From Dendrocalamus latiflorus (lineage: Eukaryota > Streptophyta > Magnoliopsida > Poales > Poaceae): DNA of 64,000 nt. The translations under genes were made by a program, and so were the position numbers. Positions within the stretch are counted from its first letter, which is position 1; each line of letters opens with the position of its first letter. Below are positions 35,740-48,470 of the stretch, one piece after another. The stretch spans positions 1,555,787-1,619,786 of the forward strand of contig CM029620.1 in NCBI GenBank assembly GCA_017311315.1, read 5' to 3'. The notes beneath the pieces were generated by a model that was not told the DNA's origin, did no database searches, and saw only the letters and a list, made by a program, of their open reading frames with translations.

Positions 35740-37104
35740 ATTGTCTAAACATTCTATTAATCACATCGAGGTTACTAACTCCCATATGAATCTAAATATT
35801 TTCACCAATTCATGGATCTTTCTCGGGTTCACTATTTACCAAATTCTTTATTCTAGATCCACCAACATTTTGTGTATTCTTTATTCCTAACAATCCAATC
35901 TTGTGGTTGATAATCATCAACTCTTCATTTCTAAATTCTAACGATTATCTAACGTATCTGCTTTTAAATCCACCGAAATCATTTGTATCGGGACTTCCTA
36001 ACAATTCAATCCTTTTGTTGTTGATCCGAAACCATAACTTGCTCTAATAATCAATCTTATTTTTTGTTATCTGTCTCTAGCTAATTTACTACTATACATC
36101 CACTAAGAATATCAATGATTAAGTCTACACATCCACCAAGGATATCAATGATCAAGATTATAATCCAATAATTGTTATCATTCCTCCAATTATTCCCAGA
36201 GTTTCAATTCATCCATCTAATATTTGATCCAATCCTATTAATCCCATTATTGCCAACATCTTCCAAGAATTTATATTACTTATCAGTGTTGTATTCCAGC
36301 AATTACCTTTGCACTCCCTAATTCTCCAAAAATCATTTAAATCATCTATCTAGCCTATATATTCATTTAGGCTCCACTAATTTATTTCTTCCAGAATCCG
36401 CGCTATCATTTCACCTTTATGATTGACATGAATCCACCAACAACTTTATGCGGTTAACACAAACAACCATCTTCTTTTCTTATGACTTTATCTATTCTTC
36501 CTGATATTTTACTTTGTGAGATATATTATCATTGTTCAGAAATATAATACATAGAAATTCCCTTAGACCTAGCAGTTTTGAACAAAAACATAATATGTAA
36601 GAAAATGCACTTATAATAGCGATCCAGATTCCATCCACCATTACATGGCATCTGCACCATATAGCATCATTCAGCGTTATAGCCGCTTAACTTACCACTG
36701 GGACGACACCCAGGACAATTCAAACCAGGACCATCTGCAGCCCTTCACTTTTCCATTCCCACCCACAAAGTTGTTTTTGAAACAGAACTATATCTAGTTA
36801 AGTTCCCATGTCCGCCCTTAACCATGGGCACGGCTATTCAAATAGTTTTTTGACTCTGCAGAGTTTGCACACTCTACCCACAAGAGATAATTCTACTTGT
36901 TGCCCCACATAATTCGTTAGCCATGTGGTTGAGTAGACTATCACAGGATTGTTACAATGCATAGTCCTACTGTGGTTACGCCCGCTAAGGTCTATCTTCC
37001 GTAGGATGCACACATCCCTCGGGAAGGGTCCCTCGTGAGCCATCACGGGCAAAGGCGGGGATGAGACTATCCATCCCTTTGCTCGTGGTCATACCTTCAC
37101 GTAA
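35740..37104 (-). mobile_element. LTR D1, left part, with captured internal segment
   Basis: 35740-36530 is AT-rich sequence homologous to the middle of internal region B and to 47541-48470 in LTR D2. At about 36530 it joins ordinary LTR sequence at the same point as in D2. The palindrome cluster lies near 36835-36880, with one arm mutated (CTATTCAAATAG). Interrupted at 37105 by solo LTR C. Confidence 0.8.
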
Positions 37105-37109
37105 CCACC
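37105..37109. repeat. target-site duplication of solo LTR C, left
   Basis: CCACC, repeated at 39334-39338; B2 and B3 show the empty site with one copy. Confidence 0.95.
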
Positions 37110-39333
37110 TGTAACACCCCAGCCAAAAAATGACCCAGAATGCTACCAATCTAGAAATAAAACAAGGATAAACTAACTACGCCATACGAAAATTCGGCAG
37201 AACCTCCCCTGTATTGTAGTTCAAGACAGAGGTTGCAACAAGCATAGATAGAAGAAATGAATGACATCATGAATATAATAAATTCTAAGCAAAATGGTTT
37301 AAGTTTACTAAAGCATTCATAGATATAATAATTAAATAAAGAACGGAAGCATCATAAAAGAATTCTAATCCTTTATTACAATTTAAATACGACAATCAAT
37401 AATCATCTACAAATTAAGTAATTCAAGCAAATAGCATTTTATTTTCTCCCCTCTTCCATTGTGGATAGATCGTGCAAAGTGCAATAATACTAATCTGTCC
37501 TTTTTCCCATACATGCCGATCCCAATATGGTATCTAAAAAAACAACAACAACAAGAGTGAGTCCAACGACTCAGCAAATATAATAGATAGTAACAAGTAC
37601 ATTTATGAACATCACTTCACAAATCCATCCATCAACCATATAAACAAGCCATGCTATGCAAGATGATCAAAAACTCTTTATCTCATCTCTTTTGCATTTT
37701 ACCGGTAATGTAAAGTGTGCATCCGTCAATGCACACCTATGTCTGTACCACCTGGTACAGGGACCAATTGCCCATACTCCACCAGTATGGGGACCTTTAG
37801 CCCGTCATGTCATCAACATGACGGGGACCTCGGCGCTTAGTCATCTCGTGACCAAGACTTCAATAGATCAACATGATGCATATGCGTGAATGTCTCAATA
37901 AAATAAATCTTGCATTCACATTATCCATGCACCAGAAATACTTATGAACACGGTAAATTGCAATCACCCATAAACAGCACCAATACATCCTTACCACAAC
38001 CATGAACACATATATTCATATTATAGATCAAACATCGACATTCCACACTATCAATTTTTTAAACCATCATTATACTTGCCTTAACCGTGAGAAAACGGGG
38101 AATGTGCAGAAGGTGCCGCCTTTGGGATCCGTCCTCCACCTGAATAATAATTATAATATTTTCTAAGATAATAGAAGCGGACCTTTTCCCAAATAAAAAC
38201 AATCACGAACTGATAAATTTGTCTAACTTGGTTCCAATTCCCAAATCCTACGGGTCATCCCGCCCCCCCTCTGTCGACAGTCAACTTAACAAATTCATAT
38301 CTATTGGTACAGAAGTCTGAATAGGGTGTTCTTAGACTTTCTGGAAAACTAATTAAATTATCTAACTAAACCTAGTTGGTGAGCCTCCATGATTCGGCCA
38401 TATTCTACCCGCACCGTCCAATTTGCTAACACACCAATTTCACATCGGGTTCTCTGGACGGAGCACTAAAAATGACATAACTTCCAGCCCGAGTGTTCAA
38501 ATCGTAATTTCTTGACCTTCCTGGAAATATAAGACAATTATCTACAACTTTCATAATATGGAGGTCCTCTGATTCTCCCGTTTTCTAATCGCCCAATCCA
38601 ATCTACCAAAATCTGACAGAAATGTCCCGATCTGCAGAGCAGTCTTTACAAGAAAAATCATAACTTCTGCTACAAAGGTCCGATCGATGCGTTGTAGCCC
38701 TTCATGAAAAGATAACGATGTCCTCTACAACTCTCTAGGAGAAGTCCAGACCTGAATCCCCACGAATCTACCCCAAAACAGCCGTCCAACAAAATCTGTC
38801 CTAGCAGTCCAGAATACCGACATTGCTACCACAACTAAAATATACATCTAATTGGGGGAAAACAGGGGTTACCCTTGACGAATTGCTGAAGAACATGATG
38901 AACACCCCAAAAACTCCTTCTCTTTTCCTTTCCCCTTTTTCCCTTCCTCTTCCCTTCCTCCGAATCCAAACGCCTTGCTGCAATTGATCTCCTTCCTCCG
39001 CTCGACCGGCAGCGAATGGAGATCTTTTTCACCGGTAGGGGCTTCAATGGAGGAGAGGGGAGGGAGAGGGGCTGCTGGACATGGGAGGCGCAAGGGGGAG
39101 AGAGGGGGTGGCGGCCACAAAGGGAGAGGAGAGGGGGAGAAGGGTGGCGGCTAGGGTTTGGGGGAGGGGTGCCTCCCCCCTTTTTGGCCAGCCACCTCTT
39201 GGGCCAAGGCCCAGGCCCAGGTTGCCAGGATTTTCAGAAATTCCCACTCTAAAAATCTTTATTTAACTCTTTTCTATATGGTCATTTCCTCCAATTAATC
39301 GATTAACTCTCGAATCACTTTTGGGGTATTACA
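37110..39333 (-). mobile_element. solo LTR C
   Basis: 2224 bp bracketed by CCACC. Minus-strand ends are TGTAATACCCC and GGGTGTTACA. Orientation is inferred from a minus-strand hairpin G-A-G-T-C/G-A-C-T-C at 37559-37572, the counterpart of the hairpin in the other LTRs. It is sequence-wise the most distant family here. I see no clear TATA box, PBS or PPT in it. A GC-rich part lies at about 38990-39230. Confidence 0.9.
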
Positions 39334-39338
39334 CCACC
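39334..39338. repeat. target-site duplication of solo LTR C, right
   Basis: CCACC, identical to 37105-37109. Confidence 0.95.
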
Positions 39339-41637
39339 TTAGAGCCACACAAATTAGTAAACCCTACCTACATTTTGCCAGCTTGTGGTTGTACTGTTGT
39401 ACATTGGGACATCATCACAAGATTCGGTCCTTAGGGTTATCTGGGCGGTTGTACCACTAACCACTTTGTGCTTCCACTGCACCACTCACACACCCTCGAC
39501 CCATCCGCCTAGATAATTAAGCAACTTGAGGTTTTTGGGAGCATAAAATACACATAACCAAATATACCAGCCATTTCCACCATGACTGCCCAAACCAATT
39601 TCTCATGATTCAAAGTGATGCTCTGGCGCATTTTTGGTGCCCCCGATTATCTAAACAGTACTAAGCATGGCATATAATTAGGGACTTATTTTCGAAAGGT
39701 TACTACTATAATTTTGCTAGGGCGACAAAATTCACACATTCAAACATTCCAAAGGAGATGTAATAATAATCAAGTTGAATAATGGGCATATAACTAGAAT
39801 ATTGAATTAAACATGTATTTGCATATAAAATAATAGCACGCAATTTGATAATTTAAATAAAAGTAATTTGCAGAAAATTTAGGTTCAACATGACCAAAGT
39901 ATTGACTCGCCTTGCGCGGTTTACCGCGGTCTTCAGCTCACTCAAGCTTCTCATCGTTGGTCTTTATCTTCACCTCGATCTTAATCTCACTCGATCCATT
40001 GATTCTTCGGGGCTCTAGTTCCTAACTACGCAATAAGCGACTGAATCCAAATAAAACCAAATAACTCAAGAGATCCAAATAAATCCAAATAAACCCGATT
40101 GAACTCGATTAATTTTTATTATGATTAAGCAGGTGTTTTGAGATAAGGTTGATTGGATGCAGAGTATTGATGGAGTCGGAGGGGTTGGAGCGAAGTGATA
40201 AATGGCTAGGAAAAATCCATCAGGATGGGTGCCGAAGAAGGTTTATAGTGAAGTAATATTCTCGGGAATATTTCCGATTAGAACTTGAGGATGGCTAGGC
40301 ATAGTCGATTTTTTTTAAAAATACTATGGATCGACCTTTCATTTAATAACTTCTTTCATTATTTTTATATTTATTACAGTCTTCTATACAAATCACGTAT
40401 CTATAGTTTAGATAGTAACAGCCTACCACCTCAATTTATTTTATGGTTATTTGTGAAAGCATTTTCATGACCTTTTAAAGATATAGGAATGACAGTCATA
40501 CTTTAGATGATTAAATTTTGTATCACTTAATTATATAATGCTTTTTGTTGTGCAAATAGTTTCTATCATATATTCTACAGAAACATTTCAATATTCATCC
40601 ATAGTATTTTATGTGGAATATTAATCCAAATACCAATTCTTATTTCACTGCCACTTTTACTAAAGTTACCGTTGCGACTTATTTATTGATGACGGCTAAT
40701 GGCGGGATTTATACTTTAGTTCATGTCTTTCTAATTTAAATGCGTATTTCATTTTAAATGGTTACGACATATCGTTTAATTAAGTTTTATGAAGCCGCTT
40801 GATTTGTCTTTTAATTAAACCTACCATTAAGATTTATTTTATGGCAGTATGTTAAATGTTAAAGCATATATGTATAACTAAGGGTAAACTTTATTAAATT
40901 TGGACATATAACTAAATCCCAAATAAATGCTTAAGCTATATTAGTTGCTCATATAGTAAATAATCAAATATTAAATCTTAGTTAACCTTATTTTATGTCT
41001 TTATTAAATTTGTTAGCTGCCCTAGATTATCTCCTAACTCTTCCTAAATTTTCCTTAATTAAACAGGATTAGAGAAAGTAAAACAAAAAGAGGAGGTAAA
41101 TATGCGGCCGACAGGGTTAGAACTGGGGACCTGCTACTTGTGCGCCTGGGTTGGCTCGGCAGACCACTGGGCTATTGCCTATTTGGTGAAGGGAGGGAGG
41201 GCACAAATTAAAAGAGGCAAACTATAAAACAGGGGTGCTAGCTAGCCGAAGCAGGGGAGAGCAGCGGCACTGAGTAGATGGCGGCGTCGCTGGTGGGGCA
41301 TGACCGGAGTGGAGAAGGGGGCCGGCGAAATGGGTTGCTGGGGGTGCTGTGAAGTCCGGGGAGGTCACGATTGGGCCCTAGTGGCGCCGGTGAAGGCCGG
41401 GCGACCATGAGAGGTGGCCGGCGGCGGGGTCAAATAGCACGGCGGCGACCAGGGAGGGGGAGGAGGGGACTGAGGGGAGCAGGAGGCGGAGATGTTTACG
41501 GGGAACTCACCGAGGCGAATTGCAGAGGCAGGGAAGGTCCCAGGGCAGGCCGGCGACAGGGGTGCACGGAGGCGCAGGATGGTCTCAGGCGCCGGCGAGC
41601 TGGGGCGGACCACAGCTGCAATCGGCGGTGCGGGTGG
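39339..41637 (-). mobile_element. LTR D1, middle part
   Basis: Continues D1 after solo LTR C and aligns closely with D2 (about 49120-51300). It includes the tRNA-like module 41103-41178 and the start of the GC-rich block. A minus-strand splice-donor-like CTCGGTGAGTT lies at plus 41505-41515. Interrupted at 41638 by solo LTR E. Confidence 0.88.
41103..41178 (-). other. tRNA-like module in LTR D1
   Basis: Minus strand: AGCCCAGTGGTCTGCCGAGC (A-box-like) and, about 40 nt on, AGTTCTAACCC (degenerate B box). Confidence 0.55.
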
Positions 41638-41642
41638 GTTCG
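41638..41642. repeat. target-site duplication of solo LTR E, left
   Basis: GTTCG, repeated at 44818-44822. Confidence 0.95.
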
Positions 41643-44600
41643 TGTAACATCCTGATTTTCAGAGCCTTTTTGAAGCTTTTGAAATAAAATTCATCTTTTG
41701 CATTTTTCTGTATTAATTAAAGCTTAATTAGAAATTTTATCAAATATAAAGATTTAATATGATTAAATCAAACATTAATATTTGCCAAAAATATTTTATT
41801 TGTGTTCCTTGTGTCATAAGGAATTTTTCTGTATTTTCTAGGATTTTTCGGAGTTTGTTTGAGCTCAATTTGAAATTTCCAAAAAAAAAGGAAAATCAGG
41901 AGAGAGATCTTCTTCCCGACGCAGCACCCCGATCGATCCCTCCAGCATGTACAGTTCCTTCTGTTTTCCTCTCTCTTCATAACTTCCAATCCGGACCTTA
42001 TTTGAATGTCTTCCCAAAAGGAAAGTTGTGCCAAATCACGCAAGGAATCCATCCCAACTGGTCTCTTTCCGTTTCGTTCATCCGTTTGCCTTTTATCTTC
42101 TATTTTCTAAAACGGATTCTAAACCGAAATCCACGAATTGGAGTCGGTTTCTACCTCTTCCAAGCCTATAAATACGACCCCTTGGCTCCCCTAAACTCAT
42201 CCCAAGCTGTGCCATGTCCCCTCAAAGCCCAGGACGTCGTCGGCACCGAGCCCCTCCAGTCCCGAACTTGCTCGTCGTGTCTCGAGCTATTCGGTGAGTT
42301 TCTCCGTGATCCTTTCACGTCACATTGTGCCTTCATGTCCCATATACCTTCTTGCCAAGTTAATTTGGTTTTGGTGCAGCCAATCTCCCGGAATCAAGTT
42401 TTCCCCAATCTAGGTCAAGAGAGCTTCCCGATGCCGATTCGTCGCCTCCGGTAAGCTTTAGCCCTTGCCGTAATTTTTTTTAACCTTGCCTCGCCACGTT
42501 CTACGCCGTGCTTCCTTCCGTTTCCCCAAAAAGCCTCCACAAATTTTCACCTCCGAACCTCGCCATGGCCGTCAATGGCATCTCGTGTCCCCCATCTGTC
42601 CGGTGGTGTTTTCCCTGATCCGTTCGCGTCACATCATGACAAACCATCCCAGGTAGCTACCCTCCAAGTGGTTTTAGATTTCGTTCACCGAGCACCAAGA
42701 TATTAAGTTTTTCCTTTTTCCTTCCCGACGTCGTTCAATCGTCGATTGTGCCATCTCCGGTGGGTTTCTGGCCGAGCCAACAATTTTCCTAGCTTCACCA
42801 AGCCGCGTTCTAGCCCATGCTCACCGTACCTCTCCATGTCCTATGCCCGGGTTTTATTCCTCCCTCCTACCCATATCGTTGTAGCCGCCCGTGCCGTCAC
42901 CGTGCTCCGTTTGGCGTGCCGTCGCTTCCTATATGTGCCACCCATTTTGCTAGTTAGATTCACCTCCCATGCCTCCTCTCGCCAGCCTCTTTTCCAAAAA
43001 TTGCTCTCGGGTGAACAGTAACACCTGTGATTTTCCAGCATTTTCTCGCCCCGGCAAACTTTAGATCGCTTGTTCTCCTTCATCCGAACTTCGATTGACC
43101 CGATTCTTTTTCCTAAATTTATCTAAAATTGAGCTCTACCTTTTGGTCCAGGTTTGGAAGTTTTTGGAGTTTATTTGAATTTTATTTGATTTTATTTTGT
43201 TTTTTCGATTTGCTTTCTCTCTCGTTAGATCACGCGTTCGAAGGAGCTGAAGCCGGATTCGAAGATCAAGAATTCCTAACTGAGCAAGGCCAAGGCAAGT
43301 TGTGTCCTTTGATCATGTTGAACCCAGTTTTTAAATCTATTATATATTACTTTGTTTTACATTATCATGCATCGCTAGTTTATTATAAAACCCTTGTATT
43401 GGTAGTTAATGACCTAATTGATTATTTCCTCCTTGATAATTTGAATACCGTGATTCTATTGTCACCATAGGATGGGAAATTACTTAGTGATGCAATATTA
43501 GTTGTCACATGGGCTGCGCGTTTAATTTGCTTAGCCATGCTTATTACTGGTACATTGGGTTTATCATCACATGTGGTTAATTAATCTTGACTTAATGATA
43601 TACTTGAATGTGGTGGTTAACCACGGTTATAAAACTTGTTGCCATGGCATGGGTAGTGTCATTGGTGTAGGTTATACAAAATTGGTTTTCACTTGGGCGA
43701 TTGATCGTGCAGTAAAGGGGGTGCGAGAGGCACATGGGATGTGGATGCTTCGCCTGAGTAAATTTAAGGACTTAACATTGTGCGCCATTGATCTGTGTCT
43801 TACCGTACTACCACATGTCTAGTATGGGATGGACCTGGCTAATTAATTTGGAATGTTTCAATTCCGGTTCCGTCATTGTGATAAGTGTGGTTTGGCGTGG
43901 CCATGGACCCACATTGGCGCAAGAGGGGGTGAGAGGCAAAACCTTAGCGAGACGGAACTGGGTTGAGACTGAACATTGTAAAGGCCTTGTCATGATCTCC
44001 TTGCCGCACACCAAAGGAAGTGTGTTAATCTAGTGGCAATATAGGATGATCATGTCTTGTGGGTAAAGCTGTACAAACTCTGCAGAGTGTAAAACTATTC
44101 GAATAGCCGCGTCCTCGGTCATGGACAATGCTCGGTGATTTCACACGAGGTATAGTTATTTCTAAAAAGTTTTGGACAGTGGATGGTTAATTCACTGTTG
44201 GTTTAGCTTAGGGATGGGAGGCCCATAAGTGGTTGGTTTAGCTTCTGGATGGGAGATCCATAAGTGGTTACTTCAATTCCTTTGATTATTATTTATTATT
44301 GTTTTACTTCAAATGCGCCTTCAATCTATTTATTGTATTTTCAAATGCCGTTTTATGCAAATTAACCTTTTAGCCTTCCATTGGTAAGCCTTGCATATTA
44401 TATTGCATTCATTCGTTACAAACGGCTTGCTGAGTACCAATGTACTCACGGCTTTATGCCCCTGTTGCTCAGTTGAGGAGGAGGAGTATCACCAGCAGGA
44501 GGTTCCAGAAGGAGAGTACTTCGATGTCTTCGCGGATTAGGCTTCGTTCTCCACTCGATACCTGTGGGCGTGTCGATTGGCTGATGCGCTTTCTTTTGGA

Positions 44601-44817
44601 TTTCCGCTGCTAGTTTCTTTTAAGCCTTTCAGGCTATTAATTGTAAGCTTGACCATAAGGTCGCACTCTGATAATTATCAATAATATTTGTGTCTTTTCC
44701 TAGCAAATCGTGATATGTTCGATATTTCATCTTTGTTTATACTATGTGCACTAGCGTGATCCTGGACTAGTGCAGAATACACAGGACAGTTCGGATGTGC
44801 ATATTCGGGTCTCTACA
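41643..44817 (+). mobile_element. solo LTR E, plus orientation
   Basis: 3175 bp from TGTAACATCCTG to GGGTCTCTACA, bracketed by GTTCG, with no internal region. TATA at 42165-42173; splice-donor-like TCGGTGAGTT at 42291-42300, a second donor-like CCGGTAAGC near 42449, acceptor CTCGTTAG at 43221-43228 behind a T/C tract; palindrome cluster about 44065-44110; hairpin 44432-44447. It shares module order with A, A-prime and F but little overall sequence, and lacks a tRNA-like module and a large GC-rich block. Confidence 0.95.
42165..42173 (+). promoter_or_regulatory. TATA box of solo LTR E
   Basis: CTATAAATA, a near-consensus plant TATA box. Confidence 0.65.
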
Positions 44818-44822
44818 GTTCG
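44818..44822. repeat. target-site duplication of solo LTR E, right
   Basis: GTTCG, identical to 41638-41642. Confidence 0.95.
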
Positions 44823-45891
44823 TGACGCCATAGGGATGCTTCACTACTGCGGAATTGGCCGGAGCTTCAATGGTCGGCCGGAATCGCACGGGAGCACGGC
44901 GGCGGCTTGCTCACGGCGGAGGAGGAAGAAGAGGTAGGGGGAAGGAAGAGGAGTGGCGTGGGAGGCCGGGCTATTTATAGTGACGGAGAGGGGAGTGGCT
45001 GAGACGTGCTGTGGCCGACGACCGGAGCTCCATGCGTGGCGATGGGATGGCGACATGGCTGGGAGACGTCCGGCACAGGGCGGGGCGTGCGGGGCGCAGG
45101 ACTGATGCGGTGCGGCAACGTGCGGTGCGTGAGCATGACGCTCGCGGGGCAGGTGCGGCAGCTTGCGGTGATGGCGATGGAAGCACGTGGCGTAGTGGTA
45201 TGGGCGCTAGGGCCGGGCGGGTGTAAGGACAGAGCAAGGAGGAGAGAAAAGAATGGAAGGAGGAAGAATAAGAAAGAGGAGGAGGAGGGCCAAGTGGTAG
45301 AGGGAAAAGGAGGAGGGCAGGTCGGCCCATGCGCAGGGAAAAAAGAGAGGAGAGAGGGAAGGGGCGGGGCCCGTGCGCAAGAGAAAGAGGGGGTAAGGGG
45401 AAGAGTAGAAAAAAGGTCAAGGCCATGGTTTTGGATAAAAATAGGGGTTGAATGATAATTGGGAAATTGAGTTTCTATTCACATTCAAGATAATTAATTT
45501 CAGTTCTTACATAAAATTTAGGTTTAAATTTCCAACCAATTAAAATGTGAGTTGTTAATACTCCTTTAGCCATTGCTCCTAAAATTGGATTTCAAATTTT
45601 AATGTCCATTATTTAATACCTAAGTTTTTAGTTTGGATATTATTTTATTGACATGAATTTGAATTCAGGGTGTTGACATTTTGATTTCATGATCTGTAGT
45701 GACACTTTCCGTTTTTATAATTTACAAGATTATTATTTGCATTTGGTAGTATTCTTGATTATTAATTCGTATGGCACAAAACTCAAAAAGATTTCAATTA
45801 AATACTCAGAAGAAATTTGAGTGCTAGCAAAATGCAAGAAAATTTTTAAAAACTCCACATTTTTGAGCACTTGAAATTTCAGGATGTTACA
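44823..45891 (-). mobile_element. LTR D1, distal (U3) part
   Basis: Completes D1 up to the minus-strand start TGTAACATCC at 45891, next to the PPT of internal region D, so D1 is the 3' LTR of element D. Contains the TATA box at 44971-44980. Roughly 0.3 kb here and at the end of the middle part are absent from D2. Confidence 0.9.
44971..44980 (-). promoter_or_regulatory. TATA box of LTR D1
   Basis: Minus-strand CTATAAATAG; the equivalent segment is deleted in LTR D2. Confidence 0.6.
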
Positions 45892-47079
45892 AACCTACCC
45901 CCCTTAAATGAATCTCGACCCCGAGATTCCGATAGAGTAGAAAGAAGTAAGCGGGGTTATGTCTTGATTAATAATAGATTCAAGGAGCAATCCTTGGGGC
46001 TGGAGTCTAGTCCTCTTGCAGAAACAGGTGGCCTTGCTCAGTGGTCACTCCCCTGGCGGTGGTTTCGTTTACAGTGATGTTGTTTTCCTTAAGTACCGAA
46101 AGGTTGCAGAGTCTTCACTTCTTCTTGATTGCCCTGGGTCCAGGTTGTTGCACCTCCAAACACACATCGCCGTAGTTCTTCCATATTTTTGTCTCTTAGT
46201 GCTACCCCCTTAAAATAAAGGTCACTAGTCATTATTCATTTCTTCTAGCTCCAGGCACGAGCGGTCCTCCGGGTAGGTAAGGAGAGAAAGTTAGCAGGAC
46301 AGAGTCTCGATTCGTGGTTCTGGTGCGGATTGAGGCTTTTAGTTGGAAAGTTGTGAAGGCCTCACTTATCCTTGATTGCTTTGATTTTGGCTATCTAGCA
46401 CCTTGCTTCTGTGGATCCGATGGGGTTTCAGCAAGAGGTGAGAGGGAATAGCATGAGTTACGGATTGAGTCGTGGGAGATAAGGTAATCTAACCCATCTT
46501 AATTTTTAAAAGAGCACACCCAGAGAGCTGGGCTTGCTACAAAACCACATTAATTTTCAAAAACAAACTTTTCTCGTGACTGCGAAATAGGGCGCCCGAG
46601 GGCAAGAAGGCAGTGCACAGGGTCCAAATAGAATCTTGTAACAATACACCGTCTACTCGAGGAGCACACATAATAGGGCGCGGGGTCCATACATACAGCC
46701 TATTTTAAAACGAGACTACTTTATCTGCATGACCATCTTCAAAGTTCCTATCCTTAAATTTTTGGAGTAAAGGTACGAGAAGAGGAGTAATGGTTTCCTT
46801 TTGTATCAATAAACAGAAGAGGAGAGTATTTGGGGCAATTTGATTGATATTAGCACTCACTCTTGTGTTATCGTTTTTGAATTCGGGGTAAGAGAGCTTT
46901 TAGAAGTAAAAATGGCTAAGGTAGCATATAGATGAGAGGGAACCATCTAAGAGAGATAACAATGAGCAATATAACTTATATTTTTGGAAATAGAATTTTG
47001 AAGAAATAATTCTAGTCATAAAGCTAACGGCCAGCAAACTAGGTCACGACCTGCAGTCGATATGCTCTGATACCATCGC
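45892..47079 (-). mobile_element. internal region D, non-coding, shortened
   Basis: Only 1188 bp. PPT (minus AAGGGGGGTAGG, plus 45894-45905) and adjacent inverted repeat GAATCTCG/CGAGATTC at one end, PBS at the other. It aligns with both ends of internal region B but lacks B's middle (about 27560-29130); TATCATTTT-like direct repeats in B flank the missing piece. Part of that missing piece is instead found inside the D LTRs. No coding capacity. Confidence 0.88.
47063..47075 (-). other. primer-binding site, internal region D
   Basis: Minus-strand TGGTATCAGAGCA, complementary to plant tRNA-iMet, 4 nt from LTR D2. Confidence 0.92.
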
Positions 47080-47540
47080 TGTAGGGACCCAGATTTTACA
47101 ATCCGGATTCCTCTGTGATTCCACCGCACTATTCCCTGGATCAGTAGATAGTGCTCACAGATTACAGTTCTGATTATCAAAGTACATATCATGCGAAAGC
47201 GTAAATATAATAGTAGACTTACTCATGTGCCGATTAGGCCGAAATCAATAAATTGCAGCAACAGAAGAACGAAGCACACAGGTGGGACCTTCAGGACATG
47301 CCCACAGGCAGCCAACTGGAGGTGCGCGACCTAGCCCTTGACATCTTCATCTTCTTTGTCACCATGACCAATAATGTTGCTGAAGCGTAGTGATCTGATT
47401 CCTGATTCTGGATTTGTTGTGAAAGCGAGTGTGAGCACAAACCACCGTGCTTCGCAAGCCAATACACAGAATGCAATTAATTAGCATGCATGGCTTATCA
47501 AAGGAGAGGCTCGGGTTATTTTATTTGCCATAAATTGCTT

Positions 47541-48470
47541 TTGGTAGCCTTAGTATTATTAAATCATAGTGTTATTGTTTCTACCTAAACTCCACACGGC
47601 AATTGCCATAATTGACTTAATCCACCAAAGACACACTTTCCTTACTGATTGATGTCTAAGACTCCAAACAGCGAGTGTCATCATTTAATTAATCCACCGA
47701 ATATACTCTTTCCAAATTGATTGCTGTCTAAGACTCCAAACAGCGAGTGACATCATTTCATTATTCCACCGATCATACACTTTCTATATTGATTGCTGTC
47801 TATAACTCCAAACATCAAGTGACATCATTTAATTAATCCACTGAATTCACATTTTTGATATTGAGTGCTGTCTAAAACTCCAAACAGCGAATATCATCAA
47901 TTATACAATCCACCAATATCTTTTGTATTCCAAATTCCATTTCTTTTGTTATTGATCCACAACCACAATTTGCTCTTTCAGTAATCATTCTTTTCTATTA
48001 TCTATCTCTAACTAATTCACCAGTATACCTCCACCAAGAATATCATTGATCAAATCTACGATTCACTAGTATATATCCACCAAGAATATCATTGATCAAG
48101 TTTATACTCCAAGAATGGTTATCATACCTTCAAATTCCCAAAATTCAATTGACTCATCTAGTAATCGATTCCATTAGTACCAATATTGTCAATATCTTCC
48201 AAGAATTTATAATAGTTATCCGTGTTGTAATCCAGCAATTATCTTCACACTCCCTAATTCTCCAAAAATCTTTTAAATCATCTATCTAACCTATATACTC
48301 ATTTAGACTCCAATTTATTTCTCCCGGAATTCACACTATCATTTCCTTTTTATGATCGACATGAGCCCACCAATATCTTTATATTTTTACTACAAACATC
48401 CATCTCTTCTACTCATGATTCTATTTATTCCTCCTTATATTGTATTTTGTAAGAAGGGAAAACATTTTAT
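47541..48470 (-). repeat. internal-region segment captured inside LTR D2
   Basis: Homologous to internal region B about 27780-28745 and to D1 35740-36530. The flanking LTR sequence reads straight across this point in B2 (GTTTTTGAAATATG); in D2 TTTTG occurs at both edges. Boundaries are approximate. Confidence 0.75.
47575..47935. repeat. minisatellite, about 72 bp unit, 4-5 copies
   Basis: The motif GCTGTCTAAGACTCCAAACA with CATCATTTAATTAATCCACC recurs with starts near 47653, 47724, 47796 and 47867, plus a degenerate copy near 47585. Internal region B has one copy (near 27797). Confidence 0.85.
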
